From Megascapheus bottae (taxonomy: Eukaryota; Chordata; Mammalia; Rodentia; Geomyidae): DNA of 64,000 nt. This document shows, in pieces, positions 11,021 through 22,118 of the stretch (position 1 is its first letter; each line of letters opens with the position of its first letter). A program made the translations under genes and the position numbers. The DNA lies in assembly GCA_024803745.1 (NCBI GenBank), contig JANJXV010000004.1:43085358-43149357 (forward strand), given 5' to 3'. The notes beneath the pieces were generated by a model, which was not told the DNA's origin, made no database searches, and worked only from the letters and a program-made list of their open reading frames with translations.

Positions 11021-11816
11021 TAAGATGTATTTTTTATTAAAGAATTTGTTAACATTGATTTTTACATTATATTTCAAATGACATGTTTAACAAACTAGTG
11101 CTCAAGAAGGGAATCTCTATATGCAATCACTGGCACTTAGTTTTTAGAACATAATTAAAATTAGGCTAAGGGTTTATATATCATAGATACATTTTAATTT
11201 ATGAAATAAAACATTATGTCTATACAGTCCTAGGTTTTTATGTCTATGTAGTTATGTTTATATTTGCAATACCATGTCCATAGCATTGAGTATGCAAATA
11301 TTGACTCCTCGCTCTTGTACTGTTTGGATCTAATAGCCACATATTAAGGATACTATGTGCCTTTTGTTCCTTTGGTCTTGACTTGTCTCACTCAAGCCAT
11401 GGTTCACTCTAGATTCATCCAATTCCCTGCAAATGCCATTATTTGATCTTGTCTTTTAGCTATGTAGAATTTCATTGTATATATACAAACCACATTTTCT
11501 GCATCCATTCATCTGCAGTAGGGCATCTTGATTGTTTCCATCGCCTGGCTATTGTGAATAGTGCAGAGATGAACATAGGTGAGCAGGTGTCTTTATAATA
11601 TCTTGGGTCATGATGTTCAGGATAGATGCCCAGAAGTGGTATGGCGGGATCATATGGAAGGTCAATTTTCAGTTCTTTAAGAATCCTCCACACTGCTGTC
11701 CAGAGTGGCTGAACTAGTTTACAATCCCACCAGCAGTGTAGAAGTGTTCCTTTTTCTCCCCAATGCTGCCAGCAACTGTCATTGTCTGAGTTCAAAATAG
11801 TAAGATGTATTTTTAT
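11021..11816 (-). mobile_element. LINE-1 3' end with the second 3' UTR type, antisense, with TSD
   Basis: The body at 11035-11800 contains, on the minus strand, the end of ORF2. An open stretch of 116 codons (11472-11822) shows hallmark C-terminal L1 ORF2 residues: 'GTLLHCWWDCKLVQPLW', then 'LPYDPAIPLLGIYP'. It is followed by a 3' UTR unrelated to the main L1 type here (11035-11340). The TSD is 'taagatgtattttt' at 11021-11034 and 11801-11814. The open frame suggests modest age, but the element is 5'-truncated and not functional. Confidence 0.92.
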
Positions 11817-11997
11817 AAACAAGGACTAGGACGTAGATATGCAATACATTTCTCTTATTTGGCTGGATATATTTAAAAGAATATTTTTGTTAAGTTCTAA
11901 TTGGTCATCTTGGGTTGATATTCATAATCAAGATAAGATAAATAATAATGGTTAATCTACTATAGACTACATTATTGAAGCAACATTTGTTTTCAGT

Positions 11998-12662
11998 AGA
12001 AAACCACAGCGCTTTCAATTAGCTTCATACTATATGGCCTTATGTATCAAGATTTTGCTCTATTGCAGATCTCTGCTAGTAGAGCCCAAGGTTTCTACTG
12101 ATTATGACAAATGAGGGAAACCATTGAGCCTAAGTTCCTTTGAGTCTGGCTTACTTCACTTAATATGATTTTTTCTAAGTCTTTCCATTTCCTAACAAAT
12201 GGGGCGATGTCATTCTTTCTGACAGCAGCATAGAATTCCATTGTGTACAAATATCACAACTTGTTGATCCACTCATCAACTGAGGGACATCTAGGTTGGT
12301 TCCATATCTTGGCTATGGTGAATCCAGGCTATCGAAACAAAAGCCATATAACGAATGATTGTTTTCCTTAAAGTACTATGTTGTCTCTCATCTCCTTCTC
12401 TGTCCCTTGGTTATCTCATATTGTTATAGTATCTCATTTTGTTATCCGATATATTGAATTTATTTGTATTTGGTTATTTGAAATTTGATAGGGAAGGAGG
12501 AAAACCAAGATGGGTGGGGGGTGTGGGGGGGAGGGAAATGGGTACCAAGACATGTGAAAGGTATCAATGTATGTGAATTAATGCACCTTCTATCTGGCAA
12601 ATATCATGTAACCCTTTTACTAATTATAATAAAAAATGCAAAAAAAAGAAAACCACAGTGCT
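11998..12662 (+). mobile_element. 5'-inverted (twin-primed) LINE-1 with TSD
   Basis: About 12014-12322 is the antisense of the ORF2-end/3' UTR boundary ('gagcctaagttcctttgagt', 'ccactcatcaactgagggac'). From about 12323 to 12646 the sequence is the L1 3' UTR in sense ('gtatcaatgtatgtgaatta', 'tatctggcaaatatcatgta') with an A-rich tail. Flanks 'agaaaaccacagcgct' (11998-12013) and 'agaaaaccacagtgct' (12647-12662) match at 15 of 16 bases. It has the same architecture as the copy at 8.3 kb. Confidence 0.92.
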
Positions 12663-14112
12663 CCAATATTTTTTTCAGTATTTTATAATTTTTAACAGAA
12701 TTTTAGTAGTAATTATGAAGTAGGATATCAATAGGATAGACAGAGAATATAGATGTATTTTTAATATTTACAGATAATTTTCTCTTAATTTAAGGATTAG
12801 CCTCAAATTACAGAAAGCTGGATTCATATTATTTCTGTAACTCAGCTTACTGAAAGATAAAATATAATTGAAATTCCATTATTTCCTATCACATTTCTTC
12901 ACCTGTAGAAAATCTTTGTGATTCTTTTATGCATGAAAAGACAGGGCACAATGACAAATGCATATGTCTGAGTGATTATTTGTGTCGGAGCTTTTGATGT
13001 AGCTGCCAAGGATGGATGAACATATAGAGTCATGGTATATTTATATTGGCTGAGAATATTTTTATTGGTTGGAGAATTACTTTTCCCTGGATGGTTTATA
13101 CAGATATGTCTGTGTTGTTTTATCTCTCATTTTGTATGAGTTTATATTTATAAAATAGACTTATTCTTTTTATACATACCTGTTTCCCCTTATAAAATCT
13201 ATATATGATTCCAGCTCAACTGGCTTGTCCAACTTTCCTTACCTTTTCTCTTACTTTTTAGTTCTATCTCTCATCACTTCTCACCTTCTTCATTATCACA
13301 GAATTCACGTAAAGACTATCTATAGCCCTGTGGAGCATATTTCACTGCTACTTTCATAGAATATACCCCTGACACAGATAAAGCTCACATTTGCTTTGCT
13401 ACCACCCAGTCTCCCCTACAATTTTATGTGGAATGTGTTACTAAAAGCTTTTAGAAAGAATATTTCATCAGAGGTGCTAAAGTCACTATGGCAAGATCTA
13501 ATATAAAAGACATAGTCCATAGAACTCACAAAATACTAACTCAGGAAGTGAATTTTGCAATCAGCTGAACATATAGGCTTTGGATTTTGGTCAAACAAAA
13601 TCAATCACAAAAATGTGCTTGCAGGAAACATGACTTGTATACCTGTAACTGCAAGAATCTAGATGCATTCCATCTCATATGTGTGTATATATATGTATAT
13701 ATATATTATAGTGCCAACATTTTCCTCATTTCATACTCTGTACTCTTCATTGCACTATACTCTTATTGAAGCAATTGCTTAAGATTATGAAGAAAAGAAA
13801 TTTGGTAGCTAAAATTTATTACATAATCAATATTCTGATCTTGTTCTGTCTTTACAGCATTTTAAGCTTTAGCCCTCATGTGATGCTTTTCCTTTGATTT
13901 TTTTAAGGAAATATTCTCGAATTTTACTTTCATGTCAATCTCTACAACCTGACCAGAGTTTGAATATTCATTAGCTATATTACATACTATTATTAGAATT
14001 GTGTAAACTGTTCTACATATGTCAAATACATTCTCAACACCTTCGAACATGCTAGACTTTTTAAACACAAACTTAAATTTAAAACTATGGAAATTAAAAG
14101 ACATCTAAATTA
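12663..14112. other. AT-rich unique DNA
   Basis: I see no recognised repeat apart from a short (TA)n run at about 13683-13708. Minus-strand open frame 13862-14104 has no domain. Confidence 0.5.
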
Positions 14113-14205
14113 AGCCAGAACTGTAACTCAGTACTGGAGGATTTGTCTGACATGTGCAAGACCTAAGGTTCATCCTTTTCCACTACAAAAGCAAAAACCC
14201 ATACA
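14113..14205 (+). mobile_element. Old solo ID-like SINE
   Basis: 'gccagaactgtaactcagta', then 'ctgacatgtgcaagacctaa', 'ggttcatccttttccactac' and an A-rich end match the general ID layout (box A-like start, box B-like 'ggttc'). It has no Geo right monomer and is strongly diverged, so it probably predates the dimeric family. Confidence 0.6.
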
Positions 14206-15045
14206 GATAAAATGCACATTGTTTTGTTCTACTTTTTTATAACCAACAGTTTTTTTATGTTTGGCAAACTAATTTTATTTGACATCTGTTTCTTAGAATG
14301 CTACAGAAAAAATGCCAACTGGGGTGCTTTTTCAAAAAAAATTGTATCTTTATTAATACATACTGGACAAAGAGTTCAAAAGGTATAATTTCACTAAAGA
14401 AAGAACAGGTTAATTTGATAAAGGACAGATGATAATGACTGATAAGACAAAGAGGTTACAACTGACTGGACTTGAACAGGCAAAAACTTCTTAACAGAAT
14501 CTCAGGGTCACAACAGATTGGAGACAGACTTGATAAATGAGACTACCTAAAAATAAAAAAAAGTTTCTGCACAGATAAAAGCATAGGTAGAAAGACAGCC
14601 AACCAACTGGGAAAAGATATTTACCAATAATACACCAGTATCTACAGGGAACTCAATAAACTAATCCCCACCCCCAAACCCAACAAACCAATCACTAAAT
14701 GGGCAAGGGAACTAAAGAGAGAAGAGGTTAAAATGGTATAAAAGCATATGAGAAAACGCTCATCATCCATGGCCATAAAGGAAATGCAAATAAAAACAAC
14801 CCTGAGATACCACCTTACCCCAACAAGAATGGCCAAGATTTTGAACTCAGACAATGACAGATGCTGGTGGGATTGTGGAGAAAAAGAAACCCTACTGCAC
14901 TGCTAGAGGGATTGTAAGCAAGTTCAGACACTCTGGAAAGCAGTTTGGAGGAAGGTTTATTAAAGAATTGAAAAAAGACCTTCCCTAAGATACTGCCATA
15001 CCCCTACTGGGCATCTACCCTGAGCATCATAACTCAAGATATGAT

Positions 15046-15219
15046 AAAGAGACATGCTCAGGGGGGCTGGAGGGGGGGGAAATGGGTACCAAGACATGTG
15101 AAAGGGTATCAATGTATGTGAATTAATGCACCTTCTATCTGGCAAATATCATGTAACCCTTTTACTAATTACAATTAAAAAAATTCCAAAAAAAAGAAAA
15201 AAAAAAGAGACATGCTCAG
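15046..15219 (+). mobile_element. LINE-1 3' UTR tail nested inside another LINE-1, perfect 16-bp TSD
   Basis: The body at 15062-15203 is a fragment of the main-type L1 3' UTR ('gtaccaagacatgtgaaagg', 'ctatctggcaaatatcatgt') with a long A-rich tail. It interrupts ORF2 of the host L1, which resumes without loss. Identical 'aaagagacatgctcag' copies flank it (15046-15061 and 15204-15219). The nesting shows the main 3' UTR type was active after the second type. Confidence 0.95.
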
Positions 15220-15312
15220 CTATGTTCATTTCTGCACTGTTCACAATAGCCAGGTGATGGAAACAATCCAGATGCCTTACTGCCCTACTACAGATGAATG
15301 TATACAAAAATT

Positions 15313-15339
15313 ATATATATATGTATATATATATACACA

Positions 15340-15386
<47 letters not shown>
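15313..15386. repeat. (TA)n(CA)n microsatellite inside LINE-1
   Basis: The run starts as (TA)n with a TG interruption and continues as (CA)n. It lies exactly where other L1 copies read 'tatacacaatggaattc'. The repeat is therefore an expansion of the L1's own short TATACACA motif. Confidence 0.95.
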
Positions 15387-15389
<3 letters not shown>

Positions 15390-15837
15390 GGAATTCTACA
15401 TACCCAACAGACAAGAAAAATAATGGCCTTTGCAGGGAATTGGATGAATCTAGAGTAATCTTGTCAAGTGAGACAAGTCAAGACCAAAGGAATAAAAGGC
15501 GTATGGTATCCTTAATATGTGGCTATTAGCTACGAACAGTACAAGAGCCAGGACTCAATATTTGCATACCCAATTCTATGAACGTGGTATTGGAAATATA
15601 AACAAAACCACATAGACATAAAATTTATGACTCTATAGACAAAATGTTTTATTACATAAATTAATATGTATCTATGACATACAAATCCTCAGCCTAATTT
15701 TAACCATGTTCTAAAAATCTAAGCACCAGTGACTTTGTATAGAGATTCTGTTCTTGAATCCTTGTTTGTTAAATGTCATTTGAAATATGATTTAAAAATC
15801 AATGTTAATAAATTCTTTAATAAAAAAAAGCAAAAGA

Positions 15838-16103
15838 AAATCAATTATCTAGGACTAGAGATCTGTAGGCAAATAAAATAATAACACAATCATGACACAT
15901 GGACAACATTTCTGGGGATCTAAATGAGATCTAGTATCACTGCAGTTAACTATGTGCTAAGGCCATGTTATATCACTGAACAGAGACTTGATCATGTAGA
16001 ATTTTATCAGAGAGAATTAATACTAGATTTTTAATTACATATATGAACAAAAGGAATGGGAAAATTTTCACAAGAGTCAAGAAGATTTTCATTTTTAAGA
16101 AAA
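15838..16103. other. AT-rich unique DNA
   Basis: Nothing recognisable is visible. Confidence 0.5.
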
Positions 16104-16166
16104 CGAGTGTAATGCAACTTCTGCCTGGCGAATATAAACGTAATCTCCTGATTATAATAAATAATA
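16104..16166 (+). mobile_element. Very short LINE-1 tail (about 60 bp)
   Basis: 'gtaatgcaacttctgcctgg', 'cgaatataaacgtaatctcc' and 'gattataataaataat' match the last bases of the main L1 3' UTR. The short shared motif 'agaaaac' just before and after may be TSD remains. Confidence 0.7.
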
Positions 16167-16525
16167 TGAAAAATGAGAAAACATTGTACAATTTTGAAAG
16201 AAACAACCAAAGAAGATTCTGGAGACAGGGGTTAATTAGATCTCTATACTAGCTTAGTTAGAAATGATGATTTCTTTGTTACTATTGAGAAGGTAGTAAA
16301 AATAAACTAATATGGAAAATGTTTTGTAGTTAGAATGGTGGTTGTATTAAATATAAAAGATAAGTAGGTATATTATGAAGTGATTTAAACCAATAAGTTC
16401 AGATAAGGTTGCCATTAATTTGGGGGGATATAAGTTAACAGATAAATCTTGAAAGCACTACATAATGCTATATCTTTTAATACCAAACGAAGTTGACAGT
16501 GGAAATCTTTAGTCAAAAAATAAAG
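16167..16525. other. AT-rich unique DNA
   Basis: Nothing recognisable is visible. Confidence 0.5.
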
Positions 16526-17265
16526 CATTTATCAGGTGATGGTGTTTACACCTACAATTCTAACTACTCAGACGTATGATCTGAGGATCATGATTCAAAG
16601 CCTTTGCTAGAAAGTCTGTGAATTTTTTATTTTCTTTTTTCTTTTTTAAAATATTTTAAATTCTAATTAATAGAAAGGTTACATCATATTTACCAACAGG
16701 AAGGTGCATTACTTCCAAAACATTGCTACATTTTCTCATGTTTTTGTCCCCATTTCCCTCCCCCATTCCCATCCCTCATCTTGTTTTCCCCCTTCCCTAT
16801 CCTATTTCAAATAAACAAATAAACATATATATGATATATCAGATAACAAGGTAAGATACTATAACAATATGAGTTAACCAAGGGACAGCAAAAGAAGTGA
16901 GAAATAAAATAGTATATTAAGAAAAACACTCACACATTATATGGATCTTGTTTCGATATCCTGGTGGTCCTTCCATTTAGCCTCATTGTATATGGCCTTA
17001 TGTATCTAGGTTTTGCCCTATTGTAAACCTCTGGTAGGAGAGTCCAAGGTTCATACTAATTATGAAAAATGAAGGAAACCATTGAGCCTATGTTCCTTTG
17101 AGTCTGTCTTACTTCACTTAATATACAAAATTTTACTTTCAATTAACTACCAAAAAGTTGAAGTGGAGATGTGTCTCAAATGTTAGAGTGCTAGCCTTGG
17201 GCACAAATGTCCAAAAATAGCACCCAGGCCTTGAGTTCAAATTCTAAGACAGGTACATGCTCATA
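16526..17265 (+). mobile_element. B1-Geo SINE split by a LINE-1
   Basis: The B1-like left part lies at about 16528-16625 ('tcaggtgatggtgtttacac', 'tctaactactcagacgtatg'). The Geo right part resumes at about 17141-17265 ('gaagtggagatgtgtctcaa', 'agagtgctagccttgggcac'). The two halves together follow the order of intact B1-Geo copies, so the antisense L1 between them is the later insertion. Confidence 0.85.
16621..17140 (-). mobile_element. LINE-1 3' end, antisense, inside a B1-Geo SINE
   Basis: The antisense 3' UTR ('ccatttccctcccccattcc', 'cagataacaaggtaagatac') is followed by the antisense ORF2-end boundary ('gagcctatgttcctttgagt', 'ctgtcttacttcacttaata'). The flanks 'aattttttattttc' (16621-16634) and 'aaaattttactttc' (17127-17140) look like a diverged TSD made from SINE sequence. 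Confidence 0.88.
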
Positions 17266-17284
17266 TACAGACAGATAGACAGAT

Positions 17285-17324
<40 letters not shown>

Positions 17325-17330
17325 ACATAA
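17266..17330. repeat. (GATA/GACA)n to (CA)n microsatellite at a SINE tail
   Basis: 'acagacagatagacagataa' passes into about 20 CA units and then a (CATA) end. It begins directly at the 3' end of the split B1-Geo SINE. Confidence 0.95.
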
Positions 17331-17922
17331 AATAATGACATTACTTTTTAATTATCTGACCAATTATTAACACAGAGGAATATATCTTTTATTCATATTT
17401 TCCTTACTTGATTTATAGCAATTATCAATCTCTGGCATTTTATTATATTTTCTCTAGTATGTATAAGCACTTTCCTAAAATTTAACTAATTTGAAATATT
17501 ATCTTAATAATTCATGACTATTTATCTCCAGAAATAAAATATTACTTACAGTTATTACTGACAAAAATATTTTATTTAGCACATAAATAAAAGATGACTA
17601 TTTTGATTTGTCCAGCTAGTCTATGCACATCTATTCTTTTTATATCTATAGCTCAGCAACCTTTCAGTGTCTTCATATTTTTGTTACATTCATTAACTAT
17701 TTTTCTCTTTGTAGAAGTCATTACATTTTTTTCTTTTTGTTGTTAAACTATGTATTTTACAGCAAAATATGTCCAATTTTCAACAGTATCCTAATGTAAA
17801 TACTCAGTTTGATAAATCATGGCTTGCAAGTATGAGCATCATAGAATCACACAATCAAATGAAGGGACAGTGGGTAAAATATAATATACTCTCCTTACAC
17901 AATGTACCAGAAAACTGTAGGC
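17331..17922. other. AT-rich unique DNA
   Basis: I see no repeat. An open frame at 17769-18101 continues into the following SINE and is not a gene. Confidence 0.55.
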
Positions 17923-18139
17923 TCAAACATTTTTTTTTGCCAGTCCTGGGCTTGAGCGCAGGGCCTGAGCACTATCCTTGGACTTTCTCAAGGCTAGAGC
18001 TCTACCACTTGAGCCTCAGCACCACTTCCGGCTTTTTTCTATGTATGTGGTACCAAGGAATAGAACCCGGGCCTTACATGCATGCTAGGCAAGCACTTTA
18101 ACCACTAGGCCAAACTCCAGGCCAGGATCAAACATTTTT
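17923..18139 (-). mobile_element. IDL-Geo SINE, antisense, with TSD
   Basis: A full dimer in antisense: polyT, 'gccagtcctgggcttgagcg', 'aaggctagagctctaccact', then the ID-like part 'ggtaccaaggaatagaaccc', 'ctaggcaagcactttaacca'. The TSD is 'tcaaacattttt' at 17923-17934 and 18128-18139. Confidence 0.96.
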
Positions 18140-20011
18140 AAAGTATGATTATAATGAATACACTTGATAGAAATTATACATTGTGAAATGCTTGTTGCTG
18201 TTTCTTAATTTAATTTTCACTGTAATGCTACAGTATAAATTTCTCCTTTACTAGTATGTTTTTTCAGATTAATAAATTTTCAGGTGGGGACCACAGGGAA
18301 AACTTAGAGAGAGCCAGGGAATGGGAGATACTGTTCAAAAAAATGTGTGCCCATTATCTAATTTGCATAATGGCAAGCTATGAATATGCATGAAATAATA
18401 ATGTATATAAAACAAAATTTCCATTGAGAATTTTTTAACTATTCATGTTTGTATTTAAATATTTTCTTCTTTCATATATGGTTGAAGGAAGAATTATTAG
18501 GAGTGCTTTCTTTTAAAGTCTAGATTTCATACAAGTAATTGAAAATATATTCAATAACAGTGTTGACACCTACCACCAAGATTTCGCTCTACCTGAGCCT
18601 CAAGGATAAATGGCATGTTTTCATCCTGACATGTGAGTATTCTGTAAAGTCATGAATGTTTTTGGTTATTCTGTAGAGGGCAGCAAAATCTAAACAATAT
18701 AAATATCAAGGGACTACTGGCTGGAACCATTTAGCAGCTAGGTTGTCCTCTGAGCAAGGGGGTGGGATATACCTGAATTGTTGTGAAATTATCATCATAG
18801 CTAATTAAAATTCCTTACATTAGCACCAGGAGTTGCTTGTGTTCCCTTTTATCTAATCTCTTCTTTTCTCTACACAACCACTGAAGCTGAACAAAACCAG
18901 TGAGATAAAATTAACACACAAATTGTTTTTCCTCCCTTTGGGCAAGAGAAATCCTGTTTACAAGGAAAATGATATTATACATAAATATTTATGAAAAACA
19001 ACAAAGAGTGAAAAGCCATTGAGTTTTATTCTAAACAAGAAAAATAATATGACGTAAAACATTTTATACATTTATCAACAGTTCTATATCATCTTGATAT
19101 AAAATGTATTTAGGAAATAGAACCATTTGCTCTAAATAATTACTTTTCAAATATGTCCGGTGAGAATAACTGAAGACTTAACTAATCCTGTTAATTTACT
19201 AAAGTGAATGTCTGCCATATCATATACTGTTTTTAGCATGCTGAGAAACGATGATTTCTCTGATTTCTTCCTATGCAAAACAGTTTTATTGGGAAGAAAT
19301 TAAGAAAGCGAAGGAAAACATTATCTTCATCTGAATTCTGAGGAGAGATAATTTTCTAGTCTGAGGTATAAATGGACTGACTTTAAAGAACGGTATTTTT
19401 CATTTAATGAGACATGTACATCAACTTGTAACTGTGGACATTTTTTGCAAGAATACAGAGTCTATTACTTCTTATAACTAAATATCTTTTGTGGAAAATG
19501 TACATAAAAACAAATACATAGTTTCTCTTCCTCATTCTCTTTGGCTTTACACTTTAGCTATTGTTCATGTTCTAGCCACCATCCAAAATAATTATACGTG
19601 TATTAAAACAGTAACAACTTTATTCTGTACATATTGTTCCCAATGACTTGGTTTTAGACTTTGAAACTGAGGAGAATTCCATGGCATATCTACATTATCT
19701 TCTCATGCACCCTTTTGTCGATGGATGTCCTGGTACTTGCTCAAATGGCTCCTGTGATTAGAGTTGCAATGAACACAGGCATACTTGGATCTGCTGTATT
19801 CACAGCTGACATGGTGAATTGAAACCCCTTTCTACTATACCCTAAAATATACTAAAAGTAATTTCTGATGAGAAAATAAAACACAAAAAATATACTGTGT
19901 TTTAAGCACACATAATAAAATATGTTGGAATGTAGGAAATACATTAAGGAATTAAATAAAAATATTTCTTATTGAAATCCAATTTGTAAGATATTGCAAT
20001 AGAATGAAAAT
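18140..20011. other. Repeat-free unique stretch, about 1.9 kb
   Basis: I recognise no repeat in this stretch, the first long repeat-free block of the window. It holds an octamer-like 'atttgcataa' (18361-18370), a nearby 'atatgcatgaaataat', and a partial CTCF-like core 'tagagggcag' (18674-18683). These are motif matches only. No open frame of note is present. Confidence 0.45.
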
Positions 20012-20160
20012 GAAACTGGCTGTAGTAGGACAAGCCTATAAGCCTGTACTACTGGGATGCTGACTGAAGCTGGAGGCTCAGTGAAGACCGGAAGATCGAG
20101 AAATTCTAGGTAACCCAGAAAGACAATATCTTAATTTTAAAATAAATAAATAAAATGAAA
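20012..20160 (+). mobile_element. Old B1/7SL-like SINE
   Basis: 'ggctgtagtaggacaagcct', 'gtactactgggatgctgact', 'ggaggctcagtgaagacc' and the later 'aacccagaaagac' follow the B1/Alu-monomer order. An A-rich tail with (AAAT)n follows. It is diverged, with no Geo part. Confidence 0.65.
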
Positions 20161-20695
20161 CAAAAATGATCCAGTTATTGTAAAACTGGCCAAATGTTGA
20201 ATAATTTTAACCAATTAAATTTGTTTTCATCTTTATTTGTAATCATATGTATCTAAGTTTTTGTTTCTGAATTTTGATATTATTCCCATCTTTTATTTCC
20301 TGCACCTTGTCTTTTCTTCCTTAAAATGAAAAATATAAAAAAGCTTATATAATAATCAATAGTATTACAATAAAGTTAAAAGATGGAGATAATTTTTATG
20401 AAAAGAGATTAATTCATGTGACTTCCATTATTTTAACACCATTTATATTCAATTTCAGTTTTATTACATTAGTTCACCAATTTGTCTATTTTATACTAAT
20501 GTTACTGAGTCTTGTACAGTATGTAAAAATTTTAAGACATAAAACATGTAAAATAATGTTTTCACTTAAAATATTATGTAGTATTTTGTAAAAATAATGT
20601 TTAAGAAAATAAAACACTAACTGAAGCAGTTTATTCTGTTCCAATGTGCAGGAATGACTTTCATAAAATAGACCATATTTGCATAATAATCACAT
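20161..20695. other. AT-rich unique DNA
   Basis: Nothing recognisable is visible. Confidence 0.5.
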
Positions 20696-20860
20696 CACAT
20701 TCACAGTTGCTTACACTTGTAATCCTAGCTGCTCAAGGCATTCAGATCTGACAATCATGGTTCAGAGCAAAAAGTTCAATGATCACACCCAGTATTTGAG
20801 TTCAGGTTTAAATGCTAATGCAAAGTATTGATTAATAATAAATAATAATAAAAATTGTAC
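20696..20860 (+). mobile_element. B1-like SINE, possibly B1-Geo relic
   Basis: 'cacagttgcttacacttgta', 'atcctagctgctcaaggcat', 'tcagatctgacaatcatggt', then 'agtatttgagttcaggttta' and an (AAT)n tail. The left half is B1-like. The right half is too shortened to assign with certainty. Confidence 0.65.
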
Positions 20861-20908
20861 TAAGCTGGAGTCAAATTAGATACTTTAAATGAAGAGCTAT
20901 CCTTAAGT

Positions 20909-21335
20909 GGGTTTTTTTTAAATTTTTATTGTCAGGGTGATGTATAGAGGATGACAAATTCATAAGGTTGTGGGTACATTACTTCTTGAACCCCTTCTCA
21001 TGTTTTCTTCCCAGTTTTCCTTCCCAATCCCTTCTCAAGTTATAAAGTGTATTTCAACATGTTGTTTTAATATTGCTATTACATTTGTTAACACTTTGTC
21101 TTTTATCTCATCATTTTGCTTTTCCCCTCCCCTGCCCTAATTCAAATAAAGAAATAAAAGTATGTACAGTACACCAAGTACCAAAGTCATATACAGTAAC
21201 AGCAGAAGATAAACCATAAGGGAAAAAAAGGAAGAGAAATGTAACAACTTCACATAGTACATTACAAACAATCAAAAAGTTGAACCACTGGTTTCCATAA
21301 GCTGGAGTTCATTTAACTTAGCATCTTCCTATAGG
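20909..21335 (-). mobile_element. LINE-1 3' end, antisense, variant 3' UTR
   Basis: It starts with the antisense tail ('tttttattgtcagggtgatg', 'gggtacattacttcttgaac') and ends near the antisense ORF2 boundary ('aaaccataagggaaaaaaag', 'gcatctt'). Its interior (about 21036-21115, 'ataaagtgtatttcaacatg') does not align with the other copies, so it is either a subfamily variant or an insertion. It lies directly against a second antisense L1 end. Confidence 0.75.
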
Positions 21336-21600
21336 TGTTTCTTTCCTTTCTTTTTCCCCCGCCCCTCATCTTGTTTTCCCCCCTTCCCTATCCGATTTCA
21401 AGTAAACAAATACACATATATCCAATATATCAGATAACAAGGTGAAATACTGTAAAAATATAAGATAACCAAGGGACAGCAAAAGAGATGAGAGATAACA
21501 GTACATTAAGGACAACAATCACTTATTATATGGCTTTTGTTTCTATATTCTTCCATTTAGCGTCATACTATATGGTCTTATGTATCTAAGTTTTGTATTT
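21336..21600 (-). mobile_element. LINE-1 3' end, antisense
   Basis: 'cctcatcttgttttcccccc', 'tccaatatatcagataacaa', 'aagggacagcaaaagagatg' and 'atggtcttatgtatctaagt' are the antisense of the main 3' UTR type. It is truncated at both ends and adjoins the variant L1 end on its left. Confidence 0.85.
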
Positions 21601-21714
21601 ATTTCTTTTATTTTATTTATTGTACTTCATTTTTATTTGATGTATTTATTATAAAGCTGCTGTTAGGATTTATTAATATATTTAATTTAGCATTTTGAAA
21701 CACATGTTTCCTTT

Positions 21715-21946
21715 GAAATGTATGAGATTTGGCCGGGAGTTTGGCCTAGTGGTTAAAGTGCTTGCCTGGCATGAACGAAGACCCAGGTTCGATTCCTCGG
21801 TACCACATATAGAAAAAAAAGCCGGAAGTGGTGCTGAGGCTCAAGTGGTAGAGCTCTAACCTTGAGAAAGTCCAAGGACAGTGCTCAGGCCCTGAGCTCA
21901 AGCCCAGGACTAGCAAAAAAAAAAAAAAAAAAGAAATGTATGAGAT
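21715..21946 (+). mobile_element. IDL-Geo SINE with perfect 14-bp TSD
   Basis: A near-consensus dimer at 21729-21932: 'ggccgggagtttggcctagt', 'gtgcttgcctggcatgaacg', 'ggttcgattcctcggtacca', 'gctcaagtggtagagctcta', 'ccaaggacagtgctcaggcc', then A18. The TSD is 'gaaatgtatgagat' (21715-21728 and 21933-21946). The intact A tail and TSD mark it as one of the younger copies. Confidence 0.97.
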
Positions 21947-22118
21947 CATTATATAGAATCTGTTTGGTAATAGTGACAATCATTCACTGGACTCAATTTA
22001 TAAATGAGAAGTCCTTCAAAAAATCACATGATGAATGTTTTTTCTTCTCAGATATCCTATGCAGCCTCTAGCTAAGGGCATGTAGACAATGGCTGTGATA
22101 GAATTACTGCAAGAAAAT

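Larger units (their letters stand above)
14401..15837 (+). mobile_element. LINE-1 3' half with the second 3' UTR type, interrupted
   Basis: It covers ORF2 C-terminal sequence ('ggaaaagatatttaccaata', 'gggcaagggaactaaagaga', 'gatgctggtgggattgtgga') and a 3' UTR from about 15540 to 15837 of the same second type as the antisense copy at 11.0 kb (for example 'caaaatgttttattacataa'). It is broken by a nested L1 tail at 15062-15203 and an expanded dinucleotide tract at 15313-15386. Several stops and shifts are present. The left end is approximate, with no clear TSD. Confidence 0.85.

Noticed and set aside
11472..11822. 116-codon minus-strand frame that looks protein-like
   Set aside because: It is the C-terminal end of L1 ORF2 in a 5'-truncated copy, not a host gene.
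21729..21810. tRNA gene suggested by box A and box B-like strings
   Set aside because: It is the tRNA-derived left monomer of an IDL-Geo SINE, repeated throughout the window; no cloverleaf or anticodon arm could be supported.
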